Origin: Limnohabitans sp. Rim8
Lineage (GTDB): Bacteria > Pseudomonadota > Gammaproteobacteria > Burkholderiales > Burkholderiaceae_C
Assembly (NCBI GenBank): GCA_945901045.1
Contig: CAMDKK010000007.1
Span: 33,288-97,287 of the forward strand
DNA: 64,000 nucleotides
Reading direction: 5' to 3'
Shown here: positions 37,649 through 45,889 of the stretch, in pieces
Layout: the number at the start of each line of letters is the position of its first letter
Position numbering within the stretch: the stretch's first letter is position 1
Notes under the pieces: model-generated
What the model saw: only the letters and a program-made list of their open reading frames with translations
Database searches by the model: none
What the model was told of the DNA's origin: nothing
Translations under genes and position numbers: made by a program

Positions 37649-39436
37649 TCAGTCGCCCAGCACGATGCCTTCTTTGCGCGGGTCTGCGCCGCCAAACCAG
37701 CCCTGCGGTGTTTTTTGAATCGCTTGCAAACCGCTCGTCATGTCAATTTCCAGAACGTCGTGCCCGCGGGCTTTGAGCATGTTTACAGTGAGCGCCGGAA
37801 AACGCTTGGTTTCAAGCAGGGTAGGGCCATTTAAGGATGCAAAATTTGGCAGATTGATGGCTTCTTGTGTGTTGAGTTGCCAATGCAAAGTACCCACCAG
37901 CAGCTTGGCTGTGTAATGGATGATCAGGGCACCGCCCGGGCTGCCCCCGGTCATCAGCACTTGGCCTGAGGCTTTGTCAAAGACCAGTGTGGGGGACATG
38001 GCTGAACGAGGCCGTTTGCCTGGCTCCACGCGGTTGGCAATCGGAAGGCCTTGTGCATCTGTGGGCGCGAAACTGAAGTCGGTTAATTGGTTGTTGAGCA
38101 AGAACCCGCCAGGACGCGAGGCATCGGTGGTGACCATGCGGCGTGAGCCAAATGCGGCCTCAATGGTGCTTGTCATGGCCACGACCCGGCCTTTGGCATC
38201 CACCACACTGATGTGGCTGGTGCCGTATTCGGTTTGCTTTGGCATGGGTGCGTAGGATGATTTGTAGCCGCCAGGTTGCCCGGGTTGCGCCTCGCGTATC
38301 GATTGCGACCCGATCATTTGACTTCGCTCGCGCAAATAGTCTGGCGCCAGCAGGCTGCGCCAGTCACCGGCGGGTGCCGATACAAAGTCCGGATCGGCCA
38401 CATACTGCGCCCGATCCGCAAAGGCCAGTTGCGAAGCTTGTGTGTACCGGTGGACATAGTCGGGGGAGGGCAGACCATTGGCATATTCGCTGCCTTGCGG
38501 CGTGGTGTTGCCCAGCAAGCCCAGAATCTGGCCGATGGCGATGTGACCCGACGAGGGCGGCGGAAAGCCGCAAAGTTGGTAGGTGCGTGCAAGGGCCGTG
38601 TGGTCAAAGCACAAGGCTTGCCGATCACGGCTTTGGTACTGGCTCAGATCTTGCAAGCTCAGGCTGCCCGGGTGCGGCGGCATGGCCGTGCGCGCCACAA
38701 TGGCTTGGGCTACCGGTCCTTCGAGCAGGGCGCGGCTGCCTTGCGTGGCGATGAGTCTAAGCACATGGGCGTATTCCGGATTGCGCAATACTTGGCCTAC
38801 CGGCCTGGCTTGTCCTTGTGCATCGTAGAAAAAGCGCAAGGCGAGGGGGTCTTTTCTCAGGTGCGGGTCGGCTTGCAGCAGGGTGTTCAGCCGCGGGCTG
38901 ATTTGAAAACCTTGCTCGGCCAGGTCAATCGCCTGTTCAAATAATCTTGCCCAAGGCAAGACCCCGTGTTTGCGGTGTGCGGCTTCGAGCATGCGCACCG
39001 CGCCAGGCACGCCGACCGATCGGCCGCTGAGCACGGCATCGTTAAAAGGCAAAGGTTTGCCTTGGAGGTCCAAGAACAACCTCGGGTCTGCTCCCGCGGG
39101 CGCTGTTTCCCTTCCGTCGTGTGCTGAGACTTGCTGACCGTCAAAGTACATCAAAAAGGCGCCGCCCCCGATGCCACTCGATTGGGGTTCGACAAGCCCC
39201 AAGACCATCTGAGCGGCAATGGCGGCGTCCACCGCCGATCCGCCAGCACGCAAAATTTGGTGTCCTGCTTGCGTGGCCAACGGGTTGGCCGCCGCTACCG
39301 CCTGGCGTGCATAGGCCCAACCGGGTTTGTCAGTGATCTCGCTGGCCATTTCGGGCTGCACCGGCATGCGGGTGGGCAGGGTTGGCGTGCAAGCGGCCAG
39401 CAAGGTCAAGGTGATCAGGCTCAAAATTTTGTGCAT
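37649..39436 (-). CDS. ggt: Gamma-glutamyltransferase, lipoprotein-type
   Basis: 595 residues. The N-terminus has a lipobox (LITLTLLAAC), so it is probably a lipid-anchored periplasmic or outer-membrane enzyme. Autoprocessing site QTEYGTSHISVVDAKG (Thr as N-terminal nucleophile of the small subunit) and the oxyanion region TGGSPGGALIIHY are visible. It cleaves glutathione and gamma-glutamyl compounds. The opposite strand has several open frames that are shadows. Confidence 0.93.
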   Translation of the reverse strand: MHKILSLITLTLLAACTPTLPTRMPVQPEMASEITDKPGWAYARQAVAAANPLATQAGHQILRAGGSAVDAAIAAQMVLGLVEPQSSGIGGGAFLMYFDGQQVSAHDGRETAPAGADPRLFLDLQGKPLPFNDAVLSGRSVGVPGAVRMLEAAHRKHGVLPWARLFEQAIDLAEQGFQISPRLNTLLQADPHLRKDPLALRFFYDAQGQARPVGQVLRNPEYAHVLRLIATQGSRALLEGPVAQAIVARTAMPPHPGSLSLQDLSQYQSRDRQALCFDHTALARTYQLCGFPPPSSGHIAIGQILGLLGNTTPQGSEYANGLPSPDYVHRYTQASQLAFADRAQYVADPDFVSAPAGDWRSLLAPDYLRERSQMIGSQSIREAQPGQPGGYKSSYAPMPKQTEYGTSHISVVDAKGRVVAMTSTIEAAFGSRRMVTTDASRPGGFLLNNQLTDFSFAPTDAQGLPIANRVEPGKRPRSAMSPTLVFDKASGQVLMTGGSPGGALIIHYTAKLLVGTLHWQLNTQEAINLPNFASLNGPTLLETKRFPALTVNMLKARGHDVLEIDMTSGLQAIQKTPQGWFGGADPRKEGIVLGD

Positions 39437-39476
39437 GTTTTTTCCGACAAGAAGCTATGCTGAGGCCCCAAAAGAC

Positions 39477-39498
39477 AACAGGCCCCGAAGGGTCTGTT
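39477..39498 (-). terminator. Rho-independent terminator after the SDR gene
   Basis: On the minus strand AACAGACCC, a TTCG tetraloop and GGGCCTGTT form a stem with one G-U pair, followed by GTCTTTTGG. It lies 26 nt past the stop of the dehydrogenase gene and before ggt. Confidence 0.65.
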
Positions 39499-39523
39499 CA
39501 TTTGGCAGGGATTAAGCCTCAGG

Positions 39524-40282
39524 TCATTTCGGTGCCAGCCGGATGGCGCCATCGAGCCGGATGACTTCGCCGTTGAGCATGTCGTTTTCAAAAATGTGCT
39601 TGGCCAGTTTGGCGTAGTCCTGCGGCGTGCCCAAACGACTGGGGAAGGGCACACTGGCACCCAGCGCGTCTTGCAGCGCTTGCGGCATCCCGAACACCAT
39701 GGGCGTGCCAAAAATGCCGGGCGCAATGGTCATGTTGCGAATGCCGTTGCGGGCCAAATCACGTGCAATCGGCAGGGTCATGCCGACCACGCCACCTTTG
39801 GAGGCCGCATAAGCGGCTTGACCGATTTGGCCGTCATAAGCCGCCACGCTGGCGGTGCTGATCAGGACGCCGCGCTCGCCGGTGACTTCGGGCTCGTTTT
39901 TGCACATGGCTTCAGCAGCCAAACGGATCATGTTGAAGCTGCCCACCAGATTGACCATGATGGTCTTGGTATAGACGCCCAGGTTGTGTGCACCGTTCTT
40001 GCCGACTGTTTTTTCGGCGGGTGCAATGCCTGCGCAGTTGACCAATCCCATGAGCTTGCCCATGGACACGGCTTTGTCGACCACGGCTTGGCCATCAAGT
40101 TCTTTGCTCACATCGCAGGGGACGAAAGCGCCGCCCAACGCTTTGGCAATGGCCTGGCCTTTTTCGATTTGCATGTCGGCGATCACCACGTGACCACCGT
40201 TGGCGACCAACATGCGGGCTGTGCCTTCCCCCAATCCTGACGCGCCGCCAGTGACGATGAAAACCTTGCCTTGAATGTCCAT
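39524..40282 (-). CDS. Type II 3-hydroxyacyl-CoA dehydrogenase (SDR, HSD17B10-like)
   Basis: 252 residues. Cofactor motif TGGASGLGEGTARML, NCAGIAP and catalytic SVAAYDGQIGQAAYAASKGG; the overall sequence resembles the HSD17B10 branch that oxidises 3-hydroxyacyl-CoA or 2-methyl-3-hydroxybutyryl-CoA in fatty acid and isoleucine breakdown. A LiuR-like palindrome just upstream supports a catabolic role. Exact substrate is not proven by sequence. Confidence 0.88.
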   Translation of the reverse strand: MDIQGKVFIVTGGASGLGEGTARMLVANGGHVVIADMQIEKGQAIAKALGGAFVPCDVSKELDGQAVVDKAVSMGKLMGLVNCAGIAPAEKTVGKNGAHNLGVYTKTIMVNLVGSFNMIRLAAEAMCKNEPEVTGERGVLISTASVAAYDGQIGQAAYAASKGGVVGMTLPIARDLARNGIRNMTIAPGIFGTPMVFGMPQALQDALGASVPFPSRLGTPQDYAKLAKHIFENDMLNGEVIRLDGAIRLAPK

Positions 40283-40303
40283 GGATCTTTCCTTAAATTG
40301 GCG

Positions 40304-40319
40304 TTGACGTTGACGTCAA
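40304..40319. promoter_or_regulatory. LiuR-like palindrome upstream of the dehydrogenase
   Basis: TTGACGTTGACGTCAA is palindromic at 14 of 16 positions and lies 22-37 nt upstream of the dehydrogenase start. It resembles the operator of LiuR-type MerR regulators that control branched-chain amino acid and fatty acid breakdown. The assignment is by resemblance from memory. Confidence 0.45.
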
Positions 40320-40355
40320 TTATGAATCACTGTTGCGGGTGCGTCCACGCTCTAT

Positions 40356-40374
40356 AATGAGAACTGTTCGCATT
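40356..40374. promoter_or_regulatory. Fur box overlapping the feoAB promoter
   Basis: AATGAGAACTGTTCGCATT is a 19-bp inverted repeat with a single mismatched pair and matches the AATGAGAAT-type Fur box. It overlaps a TATAAT -10 element at 40353-40358, and a GGAGG ribosome site follows at 40376-40380. This implies iron-Fur repression of ferrous iron uptake. Confidence 0.7.
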
Positions 40375-40384
40375 TGGAGGCCTC

Positions 40385-40642
40385 GTGTCAACCCCCACCT
40401 TGAATGAGTCACAGCCTAAGGTTTGGCGGCGCATCAGCAGTTTGAAGTCTGTGGGCGCGCCTGCGGCTGAGGGCGTGGGTGGACTGGCAAAGCGACTGTC
40501 TGATCTGGGTTTTGTGCCCAATGAGCGTGTCTGTGTATTGCGTCGTTCTTGGTGGAAGGGCGGCGCCTTGGTGGTGCAGGTAGGCAATGCCAAATTTGCA
40601 TTGCGCGACAGTGAAGCTGCCTGCATTGAACTTGTCGCATGA
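40385..40642 (+). CDS. feoA: Ferrous iron transport protein FeoA
   Basis: 85 residues from a GTG start preceded by GGAGG at 40376-40380. Small SH3-like protein with LAKRLSDLGFVPNERVCVLRR, typical of FeoA. It supports FeoB-mediated Fe(II) uptake. The stop overlaps the feoB start (ATGA). Confidence 0.92.
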   Translation: MSTPTLNESQPKVWRRISSLKSVGAPAAEGVGGLAKRLSDLGFVPNERVCVLRRSWWKGGALVVQVGNAKFALRDSEAACIELVA

Positions 40643-42507
40643 AGTCCCAAGTCATCGACTTGAACCGCTTGGCGCAACGCCGCGTGGCTTTGGTGGGCAA
40701 TCCGAACTGCGGAAAATCATCGCTTTTTAACCGTTTGACAGGCAGCCAACAAAAGGTGGCCAACTACGCAGGCGTTACGGTGGAGCTTAAACGCGGGCTC
40801 ATGAAAACCGCACAAGGCAAAAGCATCACCCTGTTGGACTTGCCGGGCACCTACACTTTGAACCCTGGGGCAGAAGACGAAGCCCTCGCCTGTCAGGTGA
40901 TTCGAGGCGAAAGCTTGCAAGAGGCGGCACCTGACCTGGTGGTCGCCGTGCTGGATGCCACCCGATTGCGCCGCAGCTTGCGGCTGTTGTCTTCTTTACG
41001 GAGTTTAGGTTTGCCTTTGGTGGTGGTGCTCAACCGTGTCGACAGCGCCAAATCGAATGGCTTGCATGTCGATGTGAAGCGCTTGGAGCACGTTTTGGGT
41101 TTGCCACTTGTGGCCACGGTAGCCGTGCTAGCGCAGGGCGCTGACCCCTTGCGCACTGTGCTTGACAATCCAAATGTTTGGGCAGCTGCGGCATCGCCGC
41201 CAAGGCATACCAACGACGACATGCAAGCCCTCAGCTGGATGCTGGCTGCTGGGTTGGCGCAGGACGAACCTGTTGATGGATGGTCCCTGAAATTCGATAC
41301 CGTTTTATTGCACCCTTTCTGGGGTGGCCTGATTTTGATGAGCTTGCTGTTTTTGATTTTTCAGGCCGTGTTTGCGGGCGCCCAGGCGCCCATGGATGCG
41401 ATCAAAGCAGGCGTGGCTTGGTTGGCCGAGCTGTTGGCGCAGGCCCTGCCTGATGGCCTGCTCAAGAGCCTGTTGATTGACGGCGTTTTAGCGGGCGTGG
41501 GCAGCGTGCTGGTGTTTTTGCCGCAAATTCTGATTCTATTTTTCTTCATTTTGGTGTTGGAAGAGTCAGGCTATTTGCCTCGTGCCGCTTTGCTGTTGGA
41601 CCGCATCATGGGCAGTATGGGCTTGTCCGGACGCTCCTTTATTCCCTTGCTGTCCAGTTTTGCCTGCGCCATTCCGGGCATCATGGCCACGCGCAGCATA
41701 CCCAATCAGCGTGACCGCTGGGTGACCATCATGATCGCCCCGCTGATGACGTGCTCGGCCCGCTTGCCGGTGTATGCCTTGCTGGTAGGGGCATTCATTC
41801 CTGCCATTGATGTGGGGCCCGGCTTGCAACTCCAAGGTTTGGTGCTTTTTGCTTTGTACATGTTGGGCATTGTGTCGGCCATTGCAGTCGCCAGCCTCAT
41901 CAAGCTGTGGCACGGAGCTGGCCCTGTGGCCCAATTGATGATGGAATTGCCCGACTACCACTGGCCAAGGCCAGTCGATGTAGCGCTGGGCTTGTGGCAA
42001 CGCGCACGCATTTTTTTACGCAACGTGGGCGGCATCATTTTGGCGTTGACGGTGGTGCTGTGGTTTCTCTCGAGCTTTCCCGCTGCACCGGCTGGCTTTA
42101 CCGGCGCCCCTATCGAGTACAGCTTGGCCGGTCGCATGGGCAAAGTCTTGGCTGTGGTGTTTGAGCCGATTGGTTTCAACTGGCAAATCGCCGTGGCTTT
42201 GATCCCCGGACTGGCCGCCCGTGAGGTGGCTGTCAGCGCTTTGGGTACTGTCTATGCTTTGTCCAACACCACGGATGCTGTGGGTGCCGCCTTGGGCCCG
42301 ATCATCGCTGCGGAGTGGTCTTTGGCCACCGGTATGTCGCTCTTGGTTTGGTACGTTTTTGCCCCCCAATGCGTGGCCACCTTGGCCACGGTGCGGCGCG
42401 AGTTGGGTGGCTGGCGAGCACCTGCCTGGATGGCGTTTTACTTGTTTGGCATGGCCTATGCCACTTCGTGGGTGACCTACCGCACAGTTTTACACTGGAA
42501 CACCTGA
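40639..42507 (+). CDS. feoB: Ferrous iron transporter FeoB
   Basis: 622 residues. N-terminal GTPase domain with G1 GNPNCGKSSLFN (from residue 20), G3 LDLPGTYTLNP and G4 NRVD, followed by a membrane part with the Gate motif regions (ESGYLPRAALLLDRIMGSMGLSG, SCARLPVYALLVGAF-like). It imports Fe2+ across the inner membrane. Shorter than the E. coli protein (773), as in many proteobacteria. It forms feoA-feoB-42508 with no gaps. Confidence 0.96.
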   Translation: MKSQVIDLNRLAQRRVALVGNPNCGKSSLFNRLTGSQQKVANYAGVTVELKRGLMKTAQGKSITLLDLPGTYTLNPGAEDEALACQVIRGESLQEAAPDLVVAVLDATRLRRSLRLLSSLRSLGLPLVVVLNRVDSAKSNGLHVDVKRLEHVLGLPLVATVAVLAQGADPLRTVLDNPNVWAAAASPPRHTNDDMQALSWMLAAGLAQDEPVDGWSLKFDTVLLHPFWGGLILMSLLFLIFQAVFAGAQAPMDAIKAGVAWLAELLAQALPDGLLKSLLIDGVLAGVGSVLVFLPQILILFFFILVLEESGYLPRAALLLDRIMGSMGLSGRSFIPLLSSFACAIPGIMATRSIPNQRDRWVTIMIAPLMTCSARLPVYALLVGAFIPAIDVGPGLQLQGLVLFALYMLGIVSAIAVASLIKLWHGAGPVAQLMMELPDYHWPRPVDVALGLWQRARIFLRNVGGIILALTVVLWFLSSFPAAPAGFTGAPIEYSLAGRMGKVLAVVFEPIGFNWQIAVALIPGLAAREVAVSALGTVYALSNTTDAVGAALGPIIAAEWSLATGMSLLVWYVFAPQCVATLATVRRELGGWRAPAWMAFYLFGMAYATSWVTYRTVLHWNT

Positions 42508-42642
42508 ATGCCTTGGTTCGACATTGTTGCTGTCACCCTTATTCTGGCTTGGGCCTGCGTTTTTTTGTGGCGTCGCTGGAGCGCGCGCAAAGCCCACGCT
42601 GACCAGTGCGGGCATTGCAACAACGCCAATTGCGGCAAGTAA
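42508..42642 (+). CDS. Small Cys-rich FeoB-associated membrane peptide
   Basis: 44 residues starting on the base after the feoB stop: one transmembrane helix (FDIVAVTLILAWACVFLWRRW) and a tail with CGHCNNANC. Three cysteines and a His in this tail suggest metal binding. Similar tiny cysteine-bearing proteins often follow feoB and are called FeoB-associated Cys-rich membrane proteins. It may stand in for FeoC. Position and topology support a real gene. Confidence 0.7.
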   Translation: MPWFDIVAVTLILAWACVFLWRRWSARKAHADQCGHCNNANCGK

Positions 42643-42697
42643 TTCATATTGCTCACGGGGCTGATCTATGATCGGCCGCATGTATCCTTGTGCCCAC

Positions 42698-43663
42698 ATG
42701 AAAAATTGTCTCTTGTCGCCCTTTTTACTTCGTCTGCGTCTTTCTTTGCTGGGCGTTGCGGTTTCTTTGCTGGTGGGCTGCGCCAGTGTGCCAGTACCAA
42801 CGGGTACTGATGCCAGCTCCGCGCCATCGACTTCAACCCCGACACAAGCTGTTCAACCCCCGTTAGGTGAGAAAAGAATCCCGCACATTGGCCTGGCCCT
42901 TGGGAGTGGCGCGGCGCGTGGGTTTGCGCATGTGGGCGTGATCCAAGCTCTGGAAGAAGCAGGCATTCGCCCTGAACTGGTGGCCGGCACATCGGCTGGC
43001 AGTTTGGTCGCTGCTTTGTACGCCAGTGGCAAAAACAGTGCACAGCTCAAAAAAATAGCGGACAGCATGGAGGAGGCCGAAATCACCGACTGGATGATTC
43101 CGATCTTGAACCGGGGTGCCTTGCGCGGTGAGGCTTTAGCCCGCTATGTGAATACGCAAGTAGGTGGCCAGGCCATCGAGAGCATGAAAATCCCACTGGG
43201 TATCGTGGCGACCGACTTGCAAAGCGGTGAGGCCATGCTGTTTCGCCGCGGCAGCACGGGCACTGCGGTGAGGGCTTCAAGTGCCGTACCTGGCGTGTTT
43301 CAGCCCGTCAAGATCGGCAGCCGTGAGTATGTGGATGGTGGTTTGGTGTCGCCTGTGCCCGTCAAACAGGCGCGCGAGATGGGGGCCAATTTTGTGATTG
43401 CAGTGGATATTTCGACCGACCCAGAGGGCAATCCTGCCGGAGACACTTTCCAAATTTTGATGCAAACCTTCACCATCATGGGCAAGAGCATCAACAGTTT
43501 TGGTCTTAAGGATGCCAATCTGGTGGTCCGTCCATCGCTGCTAGGCGTCAAGAGTGCCGATTTCACTGCACGCAGGCGCTCAATTGAAGCCGGCTACACC
43601 GCGATGCACAAACTCATTCCGCGTTTGCGGGAGTTGTTGTTGCAATTTGAACAAGGTCAGTGA
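42698..43663 (+). CDS. Patatin-like phospholipase lipoprotein
   Basis: 321 residues from the ATG at 42698; ATGs at 42668 and 42680 would add up to ten residues. Signal peptide with lipobox LLVGC, then a Pro/Ser/Thr-rich linker. The patatin fold is shown by GSGAARGFAHVGVI (oxyanion hole), nucleophile elbow GTSAGS and the DGG of YVDGGLVSPVP. Likely a RssA/NTE-like serine hydrolase tethered in the envelope. Substrate unknown. Confidence 0.88.
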   Translation: MKNCLLSPFLLRLRLSLLGVAVSLLVGCASVPVPTGTDASSAPSTSTPTQAVQPPLGEKRIPHIGLALGSGAARGFAHVGVIQALEEAGIRPELVAGTSAGSLVAALYASGKNSAQLKKIADSMEEAEITDWMIPILNRGALRGEALARYVNTQVGGQAIESMKIPLGIVATDLQSGEAMLFRRGSTGTAVRASSAVPGVFQPVKIGSREYVDGGLVSPVPVKQAREMGANFVIAVDISTDPEGNPAGDTFQILMQTFTIMGKSINSFGLKDANLVVRPSLLGVKSADFTARRRSIEAGYTAMHKLIPRLRELLLQFEQGQ

Positions 43664-43675
43664 GTAGACGTTTGG

Positions 43676-43701
43676 CATTGCGCCAACGCCTTTGCGCAAT
43701 G
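43676..43701 (+). terminator. Hairpin after the patatin gene
   Basis: CATTGCGC and GCGCAATG form an eight-pair perfect stem with a ten-base loop, 13 nt after the patatin-like gene stop. There is no T-run right after it, so it may be a weak or Rho-assisted terminator. Confidence 0.45.
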
Positions 43702-43711
43702 GCACATAAAA

Positions 43712-43737
43712 AAGGGCAGATCTTTCGATCAGCCCTT
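43712..43737 (-). terminator. Rho-independent terminator of the phasin gene
   Basis: Read on the minus strand, AAGGGCTGATC, loop GAAA and GATCTGCCCTT form a stem with one mismatch, followed by a run of T (TTTTTTATG). It lies about 65 nt past the phasin stop. Confidence 0.8.
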
Positions 43738-43802
43738 GGGTGTGATCCCTGAATCAGCTGTTGATGTCCAACGGATCCGTGGAGACAACTTGAAAATTCA
43801 AA

Positions 43803-44345
43803 TTAACGCTTTTTGGCGGGTGTTTTGACAGCAGCGGCTGCTTGTTTGTTCATGGCATTGAAGTTGGACTCTGCCATTTCTGTCGCTTGTTTGACGGCTT
43901 GTTGAACGGTTTCAAAAGCAGTGCTGGCCGCTGAAACAGCGTTTTTCATGACAGCCACAGCGGATTCAGAACCTGCAGGCGCATTGGCCAGGGTGCTTTC
44001 CAGCATGCTCGAAAATTGCTTTTGTGCGCCGGCGGTTTGGGCTTCAATAGCTTTGGCAAATTCGCTGGTGGTGCCTGTCGAAATTTCGTAGAGGTGACGG
44101 CTGTATGCGGCTGACTTCTCGGCCAAAGGCTGGAACAACGAAGCTTGCAAAGACATCAACTCCTGAGCGTCTTTCACGCTCAGGCTGGCTTGGGTGCTGT
44201 TTGCGGAATCACTCAAAGCAGCTTTGGTGGCCGTCAGGTTCAGTTCGACCAATTTTTCAACGCCTTCAAAGGCTTTGCTGGTCAGACCAAACAAAGTTTC
44301 AAGGTTGGCTTTGTGCGCAGCCATCAGTTGTTCAGCAGTCATCAT
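43803..44345 (-). CDS. phaP: Phasin family protein (PHA granule coat)
   Basis: 180 residues from the ATG at 44345, which has GGAG seven bases upstream. All-helical, Ala- and Glu-rich without cysteines: [33 protein letters not shown] is the phasin core, and the tail is Ala/Lys-rich. Phasins coat polyhydroxyalkanoate granules. Two identical-type palindromes upstream suggest control by PhaR. A second ATG at 44342 is equally usable. Confidence 0.93.
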   Translation of the reverse strand: MMTAEQLMAAHKANLETLFGLTSKAFEGVEKLVELNLTATKAALSDSANSTQASLSVKDAQELMSLQASLFQPLAEKSAAYSRHLYEISTGTTSEFAKAIEAQTAGAQKQFSSMLESTLANAPAGSESAVAVMKNAVSAASTAFETVQQAVKQATEMAESNFNAMNKQAAAAVKTPAKKR

Positions 44346-44411
44346 GAGAATCTCCAAAAGATTAAAAAGGTTGAAACATCTGCGCTGAAGTTGGCTGGGG
44401 GCCTTCTCTTA

Positions 44412-44426
44412 TGTTGCAGTGCAGCA
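44412..44426. promoter_or_regulatory. PhaR-like palindrome 1
   Basis: TGTTGCAGTGCAGCA, a TGC-rich inverted repeat about 67 nt upstream of the phasin start. The same 15-mer with one central change recurs at 44471. Such TGC...GCA repeats are known operators of the PHA-synthesis repressor PhaR in proteobacteria; the regulator is not in this window. Confidence 0.55.
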
Positions 44427-44470
44427 GGATTGGATTTTTACTGATTTAAGAACAGAAAACAAGGGGTTTT

Positions 44471-44485
44471 TGTTGCAATGCAGCA
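44471..44485. promoter_or_regulatory. PhaR-like palindrome 2
   Basis: TGTTGCAATGCAGCA, identical to the first copy except for the central base, 59 nt away. It lies in the divergent gap between the phasin gene and the deacetylase gene, so one regulator could act on both promoters. Confidence 0.5.
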
Positions 44486-44525
44486 ATTTAGAGTTGGCTT
44501 TCTAAAATCGCTGTCAAAATGGCCC

Positions 44526-45455
44526 ATGCATGCTTTTTACGCTGACCACTTTGTGCTGCCTCTTCCCGAAGGCCATCGTTTTCCGATGGGCAAATACAGC
44601 CGTTTGCGTGCGCGATTGCGGCAGGAGTTGACAGGTTTGCAAATCACACAAGCGCCAGCCGCGACGGACGGTGAGTTGGCCTTGGCGCATTCGCCGGCCT
44701 ACATTCAAGCCGTCTGCACAGGCACATTGAGCGCGCAATTACAGCGAGAAATTGGTTTCCCCTGGAGCGAGGCGATGGTTGAGCGCTCGCGCCGATCGGT
44801 TGGGGCGACGGTGGCTGCTGCGCGTGCAGCAATGGCGCACGGCATGGCCACGAACTTGGCGGGTGGGACTCACCATGCATCTGCTGACAAAGGGGGAGGT
44901 TTTTGTGTATTCAACGACGCGGCAGTGACGGCCCGTTTGATGCAGGCCGAGCGATTTAGGCACAGTAAAAGAGTGATGCCGGTGGCCGTGATCGACCTGG
45001 ATGTTCACCAAGGCAACGGGACAGCCGAGATTTTTGCCAACGATCCGAGCGTATTCACCTTGTCGATGCATGGTGAAAAGAATTTCCCGTTTCGCAAAGT
45101 CAAGAGTGATCTGGACGTGGACTTGCCCGATGGCACCACCGATGACGTTTATCTGGCTGCCCTGCACCAGGCCCTGGAAACCCTGGGGCAGCGGTTTGAC
45201 AGCGAACTGGTGATTTATTTGGCGGGCGCCGATCCGCATGAGGGCGACCGCCTTGGACGGCTGAAACTCAGCTACGACGGCTTGATAGCCCGAGACCGCG
45301 CAGTCATGGATTGGGCTTTCCAGCGGCGCATTCCACTGGCCATGTGCATGGCGGGCGGTTACGGCAGAGACATCGAGACCACCGTGCAAGTTCAGCTCAA
45401 TACCTTGTCGGTTGCGTTGGCGTATTGGGAACGCTGGCAAAATGTCATTCCATGA
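44526..45455 (+). CDS. Histone deacetylase-family protein
   Basis: 309 residues from the ATG at 44526; the upstream frame extension overlaps the operator region. Zinc hydrolase motifs of the HDAC/acetoin-utilisation family: GGTHHASADKGGGFCVFNDAAV, VIDLDVHQGNGTAEIF and LAGADPHEGDRLGRL. Bacterial members deacetylate proteins, polyamines or small molecules. Substrate unknown. It overlaps the thioesterase start by four bases. Confidence 0.9.
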   Translation: MHAFYADHFVLPLPEGHRFPMGKYSRLRARLRQELTGLQITQAPAATDGELALAHSPAYIQAVCTGTLSAQLQREIGFPWSEAMVERSRRSVGATVAAARAAMAHGMATNLAGGTHHASADKGGGFCVFNDAAVTARLMQAERFRHSKRVMPVAVIDLDVHQGNGTAEIFANDPSVFTLSMHGEKNFPFRKVKSDLDVDLPDGTTDDVYLAALHQALETLGQRFDSELVIYLAGADPHEGDRLGRLKLSYDGLIARDRAVMDWAFQRRIPLAMCMAGGYGRDIETTVQVQLNTLSVALAYWERWQNVIP

Positions 45456-45889
45456 CTGCGCTCAAACCCCAAGCTTTGCCCCGGACGGCTTACCCCGTTT
45501 TTCGCAACATCACCACCCGTTGGATGGACAACGATGCCTATGGCCACGTGAACAACGTGGTGTACTACAGTTGGTTCGACACCGCCGTGAACGCCCATTT
45601 GATTGAGCATGGCGTGCTGGACATTCACAACGGTGACTCGATCGGTTTGGTCGTTGAAACCCAATGCAACTATTTCGCCCCTTTGGCTTTTCCGCAAACC
45701 GTAGAGGCCGGCATTCGTGTGGCCCACCAAGGCAGCTCCAGCGTGCGGTATGAAGTGGGATTGTTTGCCCAAGGAGAAGCCCTGACCGCCGCCCGAGGCC
45801 ACTTTGTGCACGTTTATGTGGACCGAATCACCCGCCGCCCCATGCCATTGGCAGCCAAATTTCAATCAGTTTTGGACAAACTCAAATGA
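45452..45889 (+). CDS. Hotdog-fold acyl-CoA thioesterase
   Basis: 145 residues from the ATG at 45452, overlapping the deacetylase stop (ATGA). The 4HBT signature TRWMDNDAYGHVNNVVYYSWFDT contains the catalytic Asp. Likely hydrolyses acyl-CoA. It overlaps the nitroreductase start by four bases, so the three genes form one unit. Confidence 0.88.
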   Translation: MTALKPQALPRTAYPVFRNITTRWMDNDAYGHVNNVVYYSWFDTAVNAHLIEHGVLDIHNGDSIGLVVETQCNYFAPLAFPQTVEAGIRVAHQGSSSVRYEVGLFAQGEALTAARGHFVHVYVDRITRRPMPLAAKFQSVLDKLK

